Source of the DNA: Burkholderiaceae bacterium
Lineage (GTDB): Bacteria; Pseudomonadota; Gammaproteobacteria; Burkholderiales; Burkholderiaceae_C
DNA length: 7,206 nucleotides
Assembly (NCBI GenBank): GCA_023262365.1
Contig: JALRBF010000159.1
Coordinates: forward strand, 1-7,206
Direction of reading: 5' to 3'
Positions 1-5,927 of this stretch are shown here, one piece after another. Positions within the stretch are counted from its first letter, which is position 1. The number at the start of each line of letters is the position of its first letter. Both the position numbers and the translations under genes were made by a program. The notes under the pieces are model-generated. The model ran no database searches and was not told where the DNA came from. It worked only from the letters and a program-made list of their open reading frames with translations.

Positions 1-310
1 TCACGCCGGCTTGCAAGGCCGCCACGGCAAGGGCTAAGGGCAGGTCGTGGTCAACCTGCCGAAAGGCGGCTTGGCTGCCAGCGGTTTTGATGGTGGTGCC
101 CAACGCCAGGTAAAGCACCGACGCCGGCGGCAGTGGCGGCACCTCGGTGGCCGTCAGCCCATGGGCGGTGATTTTTTTGTGCACCAAAGGCGGCGGCCGT
201 CGCCCCACGCAATGCACGTGTGCCACTGCGGAGTCGGCCAGCAGGCCCGCCAAAATAGCGCGCCCCACAAGGCCTGTTGCACCAGCCAAAATTGCGACTT
301 GGGGATTCAT
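1..310 (-). CDS. NAD(P)-binding Rossmann-fold oxidoreductase / epimerase-like protein, 3' part missing (partial at left edge)
   Basis: The minus-strand reading frame starts at ATG 310-308 and stays open for 103 codons to the window edge. Residues 6-16 (AILAGATGLVG) form the first beta strand and the glycine-rich GxTGxxG dinucleotide-binding loop of an extended/atypical SDR. VGRRP at 35-39 ends the second strand, where an arginine pair often favours NADPH. The stretch around 68-89, including LGTTIKTAGS and a following VDHD, resembles the small bacterial family related to HTATIP2/YwnB-type NAD(P)-binding proteins, whose substrates are mostly unknown. This start puts the Rossmann motif at the very N terminus, as expected; there is no obvious Shine-Dalgarno sequence. 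The gene begins 8 bases past a tRNA-Cys 3' fragment, so its original promoter may have been the tRNA's. The family call is from recognised motifs; the function is not determined. Confidence 0.8.
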   Translation of the reverse strand, partial: MNPQVAILAGATGLVGRAILAGLLADSAVAHVHCVGRRPPPLVHKKITAHGLTATEVPPLPPASVLYLALGTTIKTAGSQAAFRQVDHDLPLALAVAALQAGV

Positions 311-318
311 GAACAAGG

Positions 319-362
319 TGGAGGCGCGGGCCGGAGTCGAACCGACCTACTTGGATTTTCAA
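319..362 (-). repeat. 3' fragment of tRNA-Cys, direct repeat of the intact tRNA end (candidate att site)
   Basis: These 44 bases match 7122-7165, the 3' part of the intact tRNA-Cys, at 42 positions; the two differences are at 352 and 359. The match covers the CCA end, acceptor strand, whole T arm, variable region and the 3' side of the anticodon arm, and ends in the anticodon loop. On the 5' side of the tRNA sense (above 362) there is no acceptor partner and no D arm, so this is not a functional tRNA. A 3'-terminal fragment in the same orientation as an intact tRNA about 6.8 kb away is the usual scar of integration at a tRNA gene. Independent decay of a duplicated tRNA is the alternative. Confidence 0.85.
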
Positions 363-587
363 CGCGATCCCATAGTAACCATGAATGAAACACTTGGTCG
401 GAACCAGGGTTCAATGTCAGGGTCAATTCAGCACGGTAAGTACGCGGTAATCCCTTTAAATATTGAAGACAGTGCCAAAAACAGCTCCTTTCGGGCACCA
501 GCCACCTACAAAGGGTAACGGGCGCTGACTTAACCACCATGGTGTCTTCGGGAGTCAGGTGCATGAGGCCTCAGCCGCGGCAACGGC
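363..587. other. Non-coding, palindrome-rich stretch between the tRNA fragment and the hydrolase gene
   Basis: I see no convincing gene here; open frames on both strands give no recognisable protein and run through the tRNA fragment. Short symmetric elements are frequent: a 10-base perfect palindrome at 535-544 enclosed by the inverted pair 525-530/553-558, another 10-base palindrome at 564-573, and a small stem 573-577/584-588 that overlaps the hydrolase stop codon. Any of these could help end the leftward tctBA-hydrolase transcript, but none is followed by a T-run in the minus sense, so a standard intrinsic terminator is not supported. If the flanking repeat is an attachment site, this is where recombinase arm sites would lie. 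Confidence 0.45.
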
Positions 588-1622
588 TTAGTCCTTTCGG
601 ACGATAGCGGTTTTACCTCCAGTTTTGTCCAACCAGTGGGCAAACACGGTGGCTACTGACTGGCCATCGATAACTTGGTGGAAAGCATCAGTGAAGAGTA
701 CGCAGTGCGCCGTATTGTTGTTGCCAATGCGTGCAGTCAGAACCGTTTGGCGGCTCACGGTTATACCGCCACCAAATAATTCAATATCTTTTTCGGTTTC
801 ATCCATCATGGGCTGGTCTGCTTTGGTTAACCGATAGTGATCACCCGGGTTCCAGGTGATGAACGCTCGTTTCATTCCGTACTTTTCAATTCTCTCGCGC
901 GACGGATAGCAAGTAGCCCACGATTCACAATCCTGGGGTAGGCCCTTGGATATAAATGCGAGAGTTGCATTCGACGGACTAATTTTTTTTCTAAAAGCCA
1001 GTTCGCTCTCGTTAAGCCAGTATCCATCAAAGATTAGAGCAACATTTGGATGATTTATCTGATGAATCAATTTCAGATTTGCACCAATCGCTATGCTCCC
1101 CGCGCTGAAGCCCCCAATTACCCACTGTTTTGCCTCGTTAATCTCTTTTCCGAAGGTCTGAATGACGGCTTCAAAAATTTTCTGCCCCTTAAAAGGTACC
1201 TCAACGCCATTGATTTGGTGTGTGTGGTTGCCCATAAACACATCAGATGAACAATAGGGAAGCCAAATAATTGAGTCACCGCGCTGGTCAAAAAATTCGA
1301 ACAAGGCGGCTTTCTGGTCATAGGTTTGATAGCCTAAATCAGCAACCATGCTGCGCGTGAGGTCGGAGCCGGTATACCGCTCAGCGATCCCGATGCGACG
1401 AAGGTAGCTGGACCCACTGCGCGCGCCACCTCCCCCGGAAATCAGCAATGCGAGTCGACCGCTGGCACCTTTTTTGAAAAAAACACTGGCAGGTGCCCCG
1501 CTGTTGCAGACCGCCTCGGGGAAGTCAGACAAAACCCTACCCTCCAATACCACTGCATTCGAAGAGTTAATGATTATCAAACAAGCGAGCGCTACAAAAA
1601 ATCGCAGTCTAAATATTTTCAT
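588..1622 (-). CDS. Secreted pectinacetylesterase/Notum-family serine hydrolase
   Basis: 344 residues. Residues 1-23 form a Sec signal peptide (basic start, hydrophobic core, SSNA before the likely cut), so the enzyme should be periplasmic or secreted. The remainder follows the pectinacetylesterase/Notum pattern: ISGGGG at 61-66 as the expected oxyanion-hole region; LPYCSSDVFMGN at 121-132; an FKG...IFEAVI segment at 144-154; the nucleophile elbow GFSAGS at 171-176 with Ser173 as the probable nucleophile; and AHC at 305-307 with His306 as the probable catalytic His. The acidic residue is less clear; Asp261 in NPGDHYR is a candidate. Five cysteines (39, 124, 232, 238, 307) allow disulfides. 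Known members cleave acetyl or acyl esters; the substrate here is unknown. The gene starts 20 bases after the tctA stop, suggesting operon membership, with only a weak ribosome site. It is visibly poorer in G+C than its neighbours, a sign of separate origin. Confidence 0.72.
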   Translation of the reverse strand: MKIFRLRFFVALACLIIINSSNAVVLEGRVLSDFPEAVCNSGAPASVFFKKGASGRLALLISGGGGARSGSSYLRRIGIAERYTGSDLTRSMVADLGYQTYDQKAALFEFFDQRGDSIIWLPYCSSDVFMGNHTHQINGVEVPFKGQKIFEAVIQTFGKEINEAKQWVIGGFSAGSIAIGANLKLIHQINHPNVALIFDGYWLNESELAFRKKISPSNATLAFISKGLPQDCESWATCYPSRERIEKYGMKRAFITWNPGDHYRLTKADQPMMDETEKDIELFGGGITVSRQTVLTARIGNNNTAHCVLFTDAFHQVIDGQSVATVFAHWLDKTGGKTAIVRKD

Positions 1623-1642
1623 GAAAAGATTGCTGTCCAGCC

Positions 1643-3163
1643 TTAGGCCTTAGCCCTTACCTCAGTGTCGAACTTGGCTAACGCTTGGGTGTTCCATTTG
1701 CTCAAACGCCAAGCCGAAAAAACCGCCAAAACCAAAAAGAAAATGGCAAAAGGATGGTTGAGCAACGCCAACGGATTCCCGTCAGACAAGATGGCCGCTT
1801 GGCGGAAAGACAGCTCGGCCATCGGCCCCAGCACGTACCCCACAACAAAGGTAACGAACGAGTAATCAAATTTTTTCATCAAGTAGCCAGCCACCGCAAA
1901 GCCCAACATCAGGAACACGCTGAACATGCTTGCGCTCTCGAGGTAAGCGCCTAAAAAGCAAAAGAAAACAATGATGGGCAAAATCACCCGGTCGCCGGCC
2001 AATATGATTTTTGAAAAAAACTGTTGCCCAAAATAGCCCACAACAAGCAACACGACTGAGGCCATCATCATCGCAATGAATATGCCGTAGACAAGCGCCG
2101 AATCGTCACGCAACAAAAACGGCCCAGGTGTGATGCCGTGCATCATAAAAGCGCCCATAAGCAACGCGGTGGACAAACTGCCCGGCAAGCCAATGGCAAA
2201 AACCGGCACCAGACTACCAGGCACCGACGCGTTGTCGGCCGACTCGGACGCGGCCACACCCTCGGGCGCGCCAGCCCCAAACAACTCGGGTGTTTTTGAT
2301 GTTCGCTTAACCCAGTTGTAACCAAGAAACGACGACAAGGTGGCCCCTAGGCCTGGCAAGATGCCCACGCCAATACCCACGATTGAGCCCTTAAAAATAG
2401 CCGGCGTAATGGCTTTGAATTCGGCAAAGCTCAAACGGTCGTCCCGCGTTGTACTTGCCGACGGCGGCTGCCGGTCATACATGCCGTGGCGCCCTCTATC
2501 GGTTTGCACAAATATTTCAGCAAGCGCAAGCGTGCCAATGGCAACCGCCAACAGTGGAATGCCGTCTTGCAGCTCGAGGTAACCAAAGGTCAAGCGCGGC
2601 AGGCCAGTCTCAGGGTCCAGCCCCACGGTTGCCAGCAGCAACCCCATAAGCCCAGAGAGGATGCCCTTGTAAAACGAGGTACCCGACGCGGCGGCGATGA
2701 ATGTCATAGTAAAAATCAGCAGCGCCGACAGCTCGATGGGCCCCGTGCCTAGGGCGATTTTGGCCAACGGCGCGGTCAGCACGATCAACACCATCGTTGC
2801 AAACAAGTCGCCGAGTACCGATGCAATCAAGCCGATTTGTAGCGCTTTGCGGGACTTGCCTTGGCGTGACATCGGGTAGCCGTCCAAGGTGGTTACCACC
2901 GATGATGGCTCGCCGGGCACGTTAATTAAAATCGCCGAGACTGCAGAACCCGCGGCGCCGCCCTTATTGATGCCGATTAAAAACGACAAAGCCACCAGCG
3001 GCGACAAATCAACGGTAAAGGGCAACAGCAAGGCAATTGCGGTGGTTCGGTTCATGCCTGGTAAGGCACCAACCAAATAACCAATAAAAACTCCTATCAC
3101 AAGGTACCACAGCACCTGCCAACTCAAGGCACTGCTTATGGCTTGCGCAAGGGCGTCCAGCAT
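1643..3163 (-). CDS. tctA: TctA-family large membrane subunit of tripartite tricarboxylate transporter
   Basis: 506 residues, the usual length for TctA (about 500). The protein is the large multi-spanning inner-membrane permease that moves a carboxylate delivered by the TctC-type binding protein, driven by an ion gradient. It shows the two internal half-repeats of the family, each with a PG motif. The first half has VGALPG (31-36), LLLPFT (45-50), NKGGAAGSA (66-74), NVPGEPSSV (81-89) and LDGYP (93-97). The second half has VGILPGLGA (266-274), FGAGAPEGVAASESADN (295-311), GLPGS (325-329) and GITPGP (343-348). Hydrophobic segments fill most of the rest. ATG 3163 lies 4 bases after the tctB stop, so translation is probably coupled; no strong Shine-Dalgarno sequence is present. 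The substrate could be citrate or a tricarboxylate, but many homologues carry dicarboxylates or aromatic acids, and it cannot be read from this sequence. Confidence 0.95.
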   Translation of the reverse strand: MLDALAQAISSALSWQVLWYLVIGVFIGYLVGALPGMNRTTAIALLLPFTVDLSPLVALSFLIGINKGGAAGSAVSAILINVPGEPSSVVTTLDGYPMSRQGKSRKALQIGLIASVLGDLFATMVLIVLTAPLAKIALGTGPIELSALLIFTMTFIAAASGTSFYKGILSGLMGLLLATVGLDPETGLPRLTFGYLELQDGIPLLAVAIGTLALAEIFVQTDRGRHGMYDRQPPSASTTRDDRLSFAEFKAITPAIFKGSIVGIGVGILPGLGATLSSFLGYNWVKRTSKTPELFGAGAPEGVAASESADNASVPGSLVPVFAIGLPGSLSTALLMGAFMMHGITPGPFLLRDDSALVYGIFIAMMMASVVLLVVGYFGQQFFSKIILAGDRVILPIIVFFCFLGAYLESASMFSVFLMLGFAVAGYLMKKFDYSFVTFVVGYVLGPMAELSFRQAAILSDGNPLALLNHPFAIFFLVLAVFSAWRLSKWNTQALAKFDTEVRAKA

Positions 3164-3167
3164 GGGG

Positions 3168-3614
3168 TTACGGCAAAGACGTCAGGAGGATGTAGCGCAC
3201 CAAGAGGTACGCCACCGCCACGGGCAGCGTTGCCGTTGCGACAATCTTGACCCACGACCGCTCCCCCATCAGCAATGCGATTGCGGCAATCAACAAAGGC
3301 GCACCCAGCAGCGTCCCCAACCGTGCAATTAACGCAAAACCAAGTGCCACGGTTAACAAAAAAACAAGAAATTGAAAAAACCGACGCCAACTTAAATCCA
3401 GCGTTTGCCCTTGGTACCGGTTGGGCTTGAGCACACAAGTGCTAAGCATAAGCAGCGAGAAAACTATGATTAAGCCCGAAATCAATTGCGGGTAGAAGTG
3501 TGGCGACAGACCGTACCACCGCCCCGACTCCACATGCGTGGGAATGATGTGAAAGAGCATGGATAAACCAAACCCCAGCCAAATCAGCGACCCTAGGAAA
3601 TCAGCTTTTCGCAT
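3168..3614 (-). CDS. tctB: TctB-family small membrane subunit of tripartite tricarboxylate transporter
   Basis: 148 residues with four to five hydrophobic stretches (about 9-25, 40-61, 81-99, 102-117 and 122-146), matching the size and four-helix plan of TctB, the poorly conserved small partner of TctA. SPHFYPQLIS near 37-46 corresponds to the usual short 'G.G.FP.l' segment between the first two helices of TctB. The identification rests on this architecture and on tctA following 4 bases downstream, the standard tctB-tctA order. A GGGG stretch lies about 7 bases before the ATG and may serve as the ribosome site. It is the first gene of the leftward unit, facing the divergent control region shared with the PrpD-family gene. 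Confidence 0.88.
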   Translation of the reverse strand: MRKADFLGSLIWLGFGLSMLFHIIPTHVESGRWYGLSPHFYPQLISGLIIVFSLLMLSTCVLKPNRYQGQTLDLSWRRFFQFLVFLLTVALGFALIARLGTLLGAPLLIAAIALLMGERSWVKIVATATLPVAVAYLLVRYILLTSLP

Positions 3615-3642
3615 TTCTGCCCCACATGGGTTTCACGGCGAG

Positions 3643-3652
3643 CACACGTGTG
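3643..3652. promoter_or_regulatory. 10-base perfect palindrome (CACACGTGTG) upstream of tctB
   Basis: CACACGTGTG is fully self-complementary and lies 29 bases before the tctB start, in its expected leader, in the divergent intergenic region. Its centre is 50 bases from that of the second palindrome at 3689-3706, and both are built on GTGT/ACAC ends. It may be an operator for a dimeric regulator, but a 10-base palindrome can arise by chance. Confidence 0.3.
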
Positions 3653-3661
3653 TCTTTTGGC

Positions 3662-3669
3662 ATCATAAT
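3662..3669. promoter_or_regulatory. Overlapping divergent -10-like elements between tctB and the PrpD-family gene
   Basis: The only AT-rich core in the divergent region reads CATAAT on plus (3664-3669) and TATGAT on minus (3667-3662), each 5 of 6 matches to the sigma-70 -10 consensus. They would drive the PrpD-SDR pair rightwards and tctBA leftwards. No good -35 box lies at the right distance for either, so activation by a regulator would probably be required. The prediction is by consensus only. Confidence 0.33.
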
Positions 3670-3688
3670 TCACACCACCCATTGACGC

Positions 3689-3706
3689 GTGTCCACGAGT
3701 GGACAC
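3689..3706. promoter_or_regulatory. 18-base inverted repeat, operator-like (GTGTCCAC-GA-GTGGACAC)
   Basis: Two perfect 8-base arms separated by 2 bases lie 25 bases before the chosen start of the PrpD-family gene and just downstream of the candidate rightward -10 box. Size and symmetry suit a dimeric repressor or activator site; a hairpin in the mRNA leader is the alternative. It has only a two-base loop, which makes a DNA operator more likely than an RNA element. The regulator is not encoded in this window. Confidence 0.5.
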
Positions 3707-3731
3707 ACGCCAGCACAACCCCTCCCGTTTC

Positions 3732-5093
3732 ATGAGCACCACCGCAGACAACGTCACCGACACGCTATCGGCCTTTGTGACCGACCCAGGCGTGACCTGG
3801 CCACCCGAGGTGACCGAGGCAGTGAAGCAAACGCTGCTGGGCTATTCTGCAGCGGCTGCCCACGGTTGCAAAGACCCCGTTTGGCAAAATATTCACCGGG
3901 GCGTGGCGTTGCGCTCCCACCCTGGGCCACACGGGTGTGTGGGCCTTAACGAGCCGCTTGACATTCGCGACGCCGTTTTCTTAAACGCCGTGGCAGGCAA
4001 CGCCCAAGACTTTGACGACACACACGTCCCAACCATCATCCATCCGTGCTCGGTGATCGTGCCCGTGGTAATGGCGCTGGCGCAAGAGCGTGAATCCAGC
4101 GCGTCAGAAATCATAAAAGCCATTCTTATAGGTTACGAAGTGATGTGCCGCTTGGGTAACGCTGTGCATCCTGAGCATTACCAAAAGGGCCACCACATCA
4201 CCGCCACGTGTGGCGTGGTCGGTGCCTCGGTTAGCGCGGCGTTGCTGCTCAAGCTCAGCCCATCGCAAACGCGAGACGCGATGGCCATTGCCGCGGGGCA
4301 AGCCAGTGGACTGATTGAAAACTTGGCCAGCCAAGCCAAAGCGTTCGCGGTTGGGGCCGCGGCGCGCGATGGCCTGCTCGCTGCCGAATTTGCGCAACAA
4401 GGCTTGACCGGGCCGGCCGACCCTTTGGGCGGCACCTATGGCTTTTTACGTGTTTTATGCCAAAAGCCACAGCCCGCACAGCTGACCGAAGGCCTGGGAG
4501 ACACTTGGCAAATTTTGCAAGTGGCTTACAAGCCTTACCCCGTGGGCGTGGTGCTCAACCCGGTAATTGACGCGGCCCTGACCCTATACCGGGAGGGCAA
4601 TATTTTGGTGGATGCCATCGAGTCCATCGAAGTAAGGGGTCATGCCTTACTGCTCAAGCGCACCGACAGACCGGAGCCAGCCCACCCCATTGATGCTCGG
4701 CTAAGTACCCAACACACGGTAGCAGCGGCATTGGTTCAGGGATTGATTACGGGTGCGAGCTTTGAGCGGCAAACCATGCAGCACCCTGCCGTTATACGAT
4801 TGCGGAATAAAGTTCGCCTGACCCAAGACGACAGCTTGGATGTTGAATCCGCTGCCATTACGGTTAGGCTGACGTCGGGGGAAGCATACGCCAACACCAC
4901 AATCAAGGGCTTAGGCAGCTTATCCCAACCCATGCGAACCACCGATTTGGCCAATAAGCTGCGCTTGGCGCTTAGTGGCGCCGATGTTGAGGCGCGCGTA
5001 CGCGCATTGGTAGAAAAATCGGCGGGCTTGGATACCGACCCACTCGCCCACCATTTTGCCCAAACGATTGTTCAAACCATTTCCCATAACTAA
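3732..5093 (+). CDS. MmgE/PrpD-family protein (2-methylcitrate dehydratase / cis-aconitate decarboxylase fold)
   Basis: 453 residues from ATG 3732, a normal family length. Members dehydrate, decarboxylate or epimerise small di- and tricarboxylates (2-methylcitrate dehydratase PrpD, cis-aconitate decarboxylase, iminodisuccinate epimerase) in the cytoplasm. The N-terminal helical domain carries AQDFDDTH at 91-98 and IIHP at 102-105. GHHITATCG at 153-161 follows, then QAKAF at 201-205 and AYKPYPVGVV at 265-274. Asp93, Thr97, His104, His155 and Lys203 align by motif with catalytic-pocket residues described for cis-aconitate decarboxylase. Asn276 (LNPVID) stands where many homologues have His. An in-frame GTG at 3699 would add 11 residues but lies inside the inverted repeat, so ATG 3732 is preferred, although its ribosome site is weak. 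The SDR gene follows 23 bases downstream. Linkage with a TTT transporter suggests it acts on the imported acid; the exact reaction is unknown. Confidence 0.88.
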   Translation: MSTTADNVTDTLSAFVTDPGVTWPPEVTEAVKQTLLGYSAAAAHGCKDPVWQNIHRGVALRSHPGPHGCVGLNEPLDIRDAVFLNAVAGNAQDFDDTHVPTIIHPCSVIVPVVMALAQERESSASEIIKAILIGYEVMCRLGNAVHPEHYQKGHHITATCGVVGASVSAALLLKLSPSQTRDAMAIAAGQASGLIENLASQAKAFAVGAAARDGLLAAEFAQQGLTGPADPLGGTYGFLRVLCQKPQPAQLTEGLGDTWQILQVAYKPYPVGVVLNPVIDAALTLYREGNILVDAIESIEVRGHALLLKRTDRPEPAHPIDARLSTQHTVAAALVQGLITGASFERQTMQHPAVIRLRNKVRLTQDDSLDVESAAITVRLTSGEAYANTTIKGLGSLSQPMRTTDLANKLRLALSGADVEARVRALVEKSAGLDTDPLAHHFAQTIVQTISHN

Positions 5094-5116
5094 GCTCTCT
5101 GAAAGAATCCAAACAA

Positions 5117-5902
5117 ATGCAGACAAACGATTTTGTGAACAAAGTTGCAATCGTTACCGGCGCAACGGGGGGTATTGGCGAAGCGATTGTTGCCGACCTT
5201 GCCGCGCAAGGGTGCGCGGTTTTTGCGGTTGGCAGAAACGCGCAAAAGCTCGCCGAATTAAGTCAAAAACACCAAGGCCTGGCCGGGCCCATTCAGTGGG
5301 TATCCGAGGACTTGGTTCAAGCCCAAGCCCCCAGCCGCGTGGTTAAAGGCGTGTTGGCCTGGAAGGGCGCGCTGAATATTTTGGTCAATTGCGCAGGCGC
5401 CACTAAACGCGGTGACTTTGAAACGTTATCTGACGAGGATGCGCTCGATGGCTTTCAACTCAAGTTACACGCCGCGGTAAGGCTCTGCCGCGAAGCCTGG
5501 GGCCCGTTGTGTGAGACCCAAGGGAGCATTATTAACATTGGCGGCGTCGGTGCGCATACCCCGTCATGGGAATTTACGATTGGTGGCCCCGTCAACTCGG
5601 CCTTGCATCACTTTGGTAAAGCCTTGGCCGAGCGTGGCATTGAAAAAAATGTTCGCATCAACACCATTCACCCAGGATTTATTGAAACCGAGCGGCTTGG
5701 AAAAATAATCGCTAAGGTGCAAGCCGAGCTTGATTGCTCGGTTGATGAAGCCAAAGAAACGGTGCGCAACCGTTTGGGTGTACAACGCTTCGGCCAACCC
5801 GCCGACGTTGCCCACATGGTCACCTTTTTGTGCTCAAACAAAGCCGCTTACATCAACGGCGCCGCCATCAATGTGGATGGCGGGTACACCCGCGGCCTTT
5901 AA
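5117..5902 (+). CDS. SDR-family protein with atypical active site
   Basis: 261 residues, typical for a classical short-chain dehydrogenase. The cofactor half is intact: TGATGGIG at 14-21, VGR at 38-40 (an arginine suggesting NADP(H)) and NCAG at 91-94. The C-terminal half has HPGFIET at 185-191 and NGAAINVDGG at 247-256. The catalytic region is unusual: the position normally Ser reads IINIGG (138-143), and the normal YxxxK block reads EFTIGGPVNSAL (152-163), with Phe153 where related SDRs of the 'Y..G...NAAL' subgroup carry Tyr, and no Lys four residues later. The protein may therefore bind a nucleotide without classical dehydrogenase catalysis, or use other residues. It lies 23 bases after the PrpD-family gene and is probably co-transcribed; a weak GAAAGA stretch precedes the ATG. 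Expected role: a redox or accessory step in catabolism of the transported acid. Confidence 0.85.
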   Translation: MQTNDFVNKVAIVTGATGGIGEAIVADLAAQGCAVFAVGRNAQKLAELSQKHQGLAGPIQWVSEDLVQAQAPSRVVKGVLAWKGALNILVNCAGATKRGDFETLSDEDALDGFQLKLHAAVRLCREAWGPLCETQGSIINIGGVGAHTPSWEFTIGGPVNSALHHFGKALAERGIEKNVRINTIHPGFIETERLGKIIAKVQAELDCSVDEAKETVRNRLGVQRFGQPADVAHMVTFLCSNKAAYINGAAINVDGGYTRGL

Positions 5903-5918
5903 GCCCAAGCCGCGGGTG
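5887..5918. terminator. Strong hairpin between the convergent SDR and tctC genes
   Basis: A perfect 10-base GC-rich stem (5887-5896 with 5909-5918, loop of 12) spans the SDR stop codon and the short gap before the tctC stop at 5928. A second possible pairing, 5901-5906 with 5923-5928, competes with it. Its position between converging genes suggests bidirectional termination. No T-run follows on either strand, so it may act through stem stability or simply protect the 3' ends. Confidence 0.45.
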
Positions 5919-5927
5919 GTTAGGGCT

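Noticed and set aside
51..362. Minus-strand frame overlapping the epimerase-like gene
   Set aside because: It is a different frame of the same strand, begins inside the tRNA fragment, and lacks the Rossmann motif that the frame starting at 310 encodes cleanly.
319..392. A second functional tRNA at the left repeat
   Set aside because: Beyond 362 there is no anticodon stem partner, D arm or 5' acceptor strand; only the 3' half is preserved.
147..518. Plus-strand open frame of 123 codons
   Set aside because: It runs antisense through the epimerase-like gene and through the tRNA fragment, has no ribosome site, and its product resembles nothing but translated tRNA sequence.
307..564. Minus-strand open frame of 85 codons between the hydrolase and epimerase-like genes
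   Set aside because: The product has no recognisable domain or signal, crosses the tRNA fragment, and lacks a ribosome site; most likely chance in a palindrome-rich spacer.
3699..3731. GTG start at 3699 for the PrpD-family gene (11 extra residues)
   Set aside because: It lies inside the operator-like inverted repeat, has no ribosome site, and the extra residues look non-conserved; ATG 3732 gives a normal family N terminus.
5056..5346. Plus-strand frame spanning the PrpD-family/SDR junction
   Set aside because: It overlaps two well-supported genes in another frame and encodes an arginine-rich product typical of a shadow frame.
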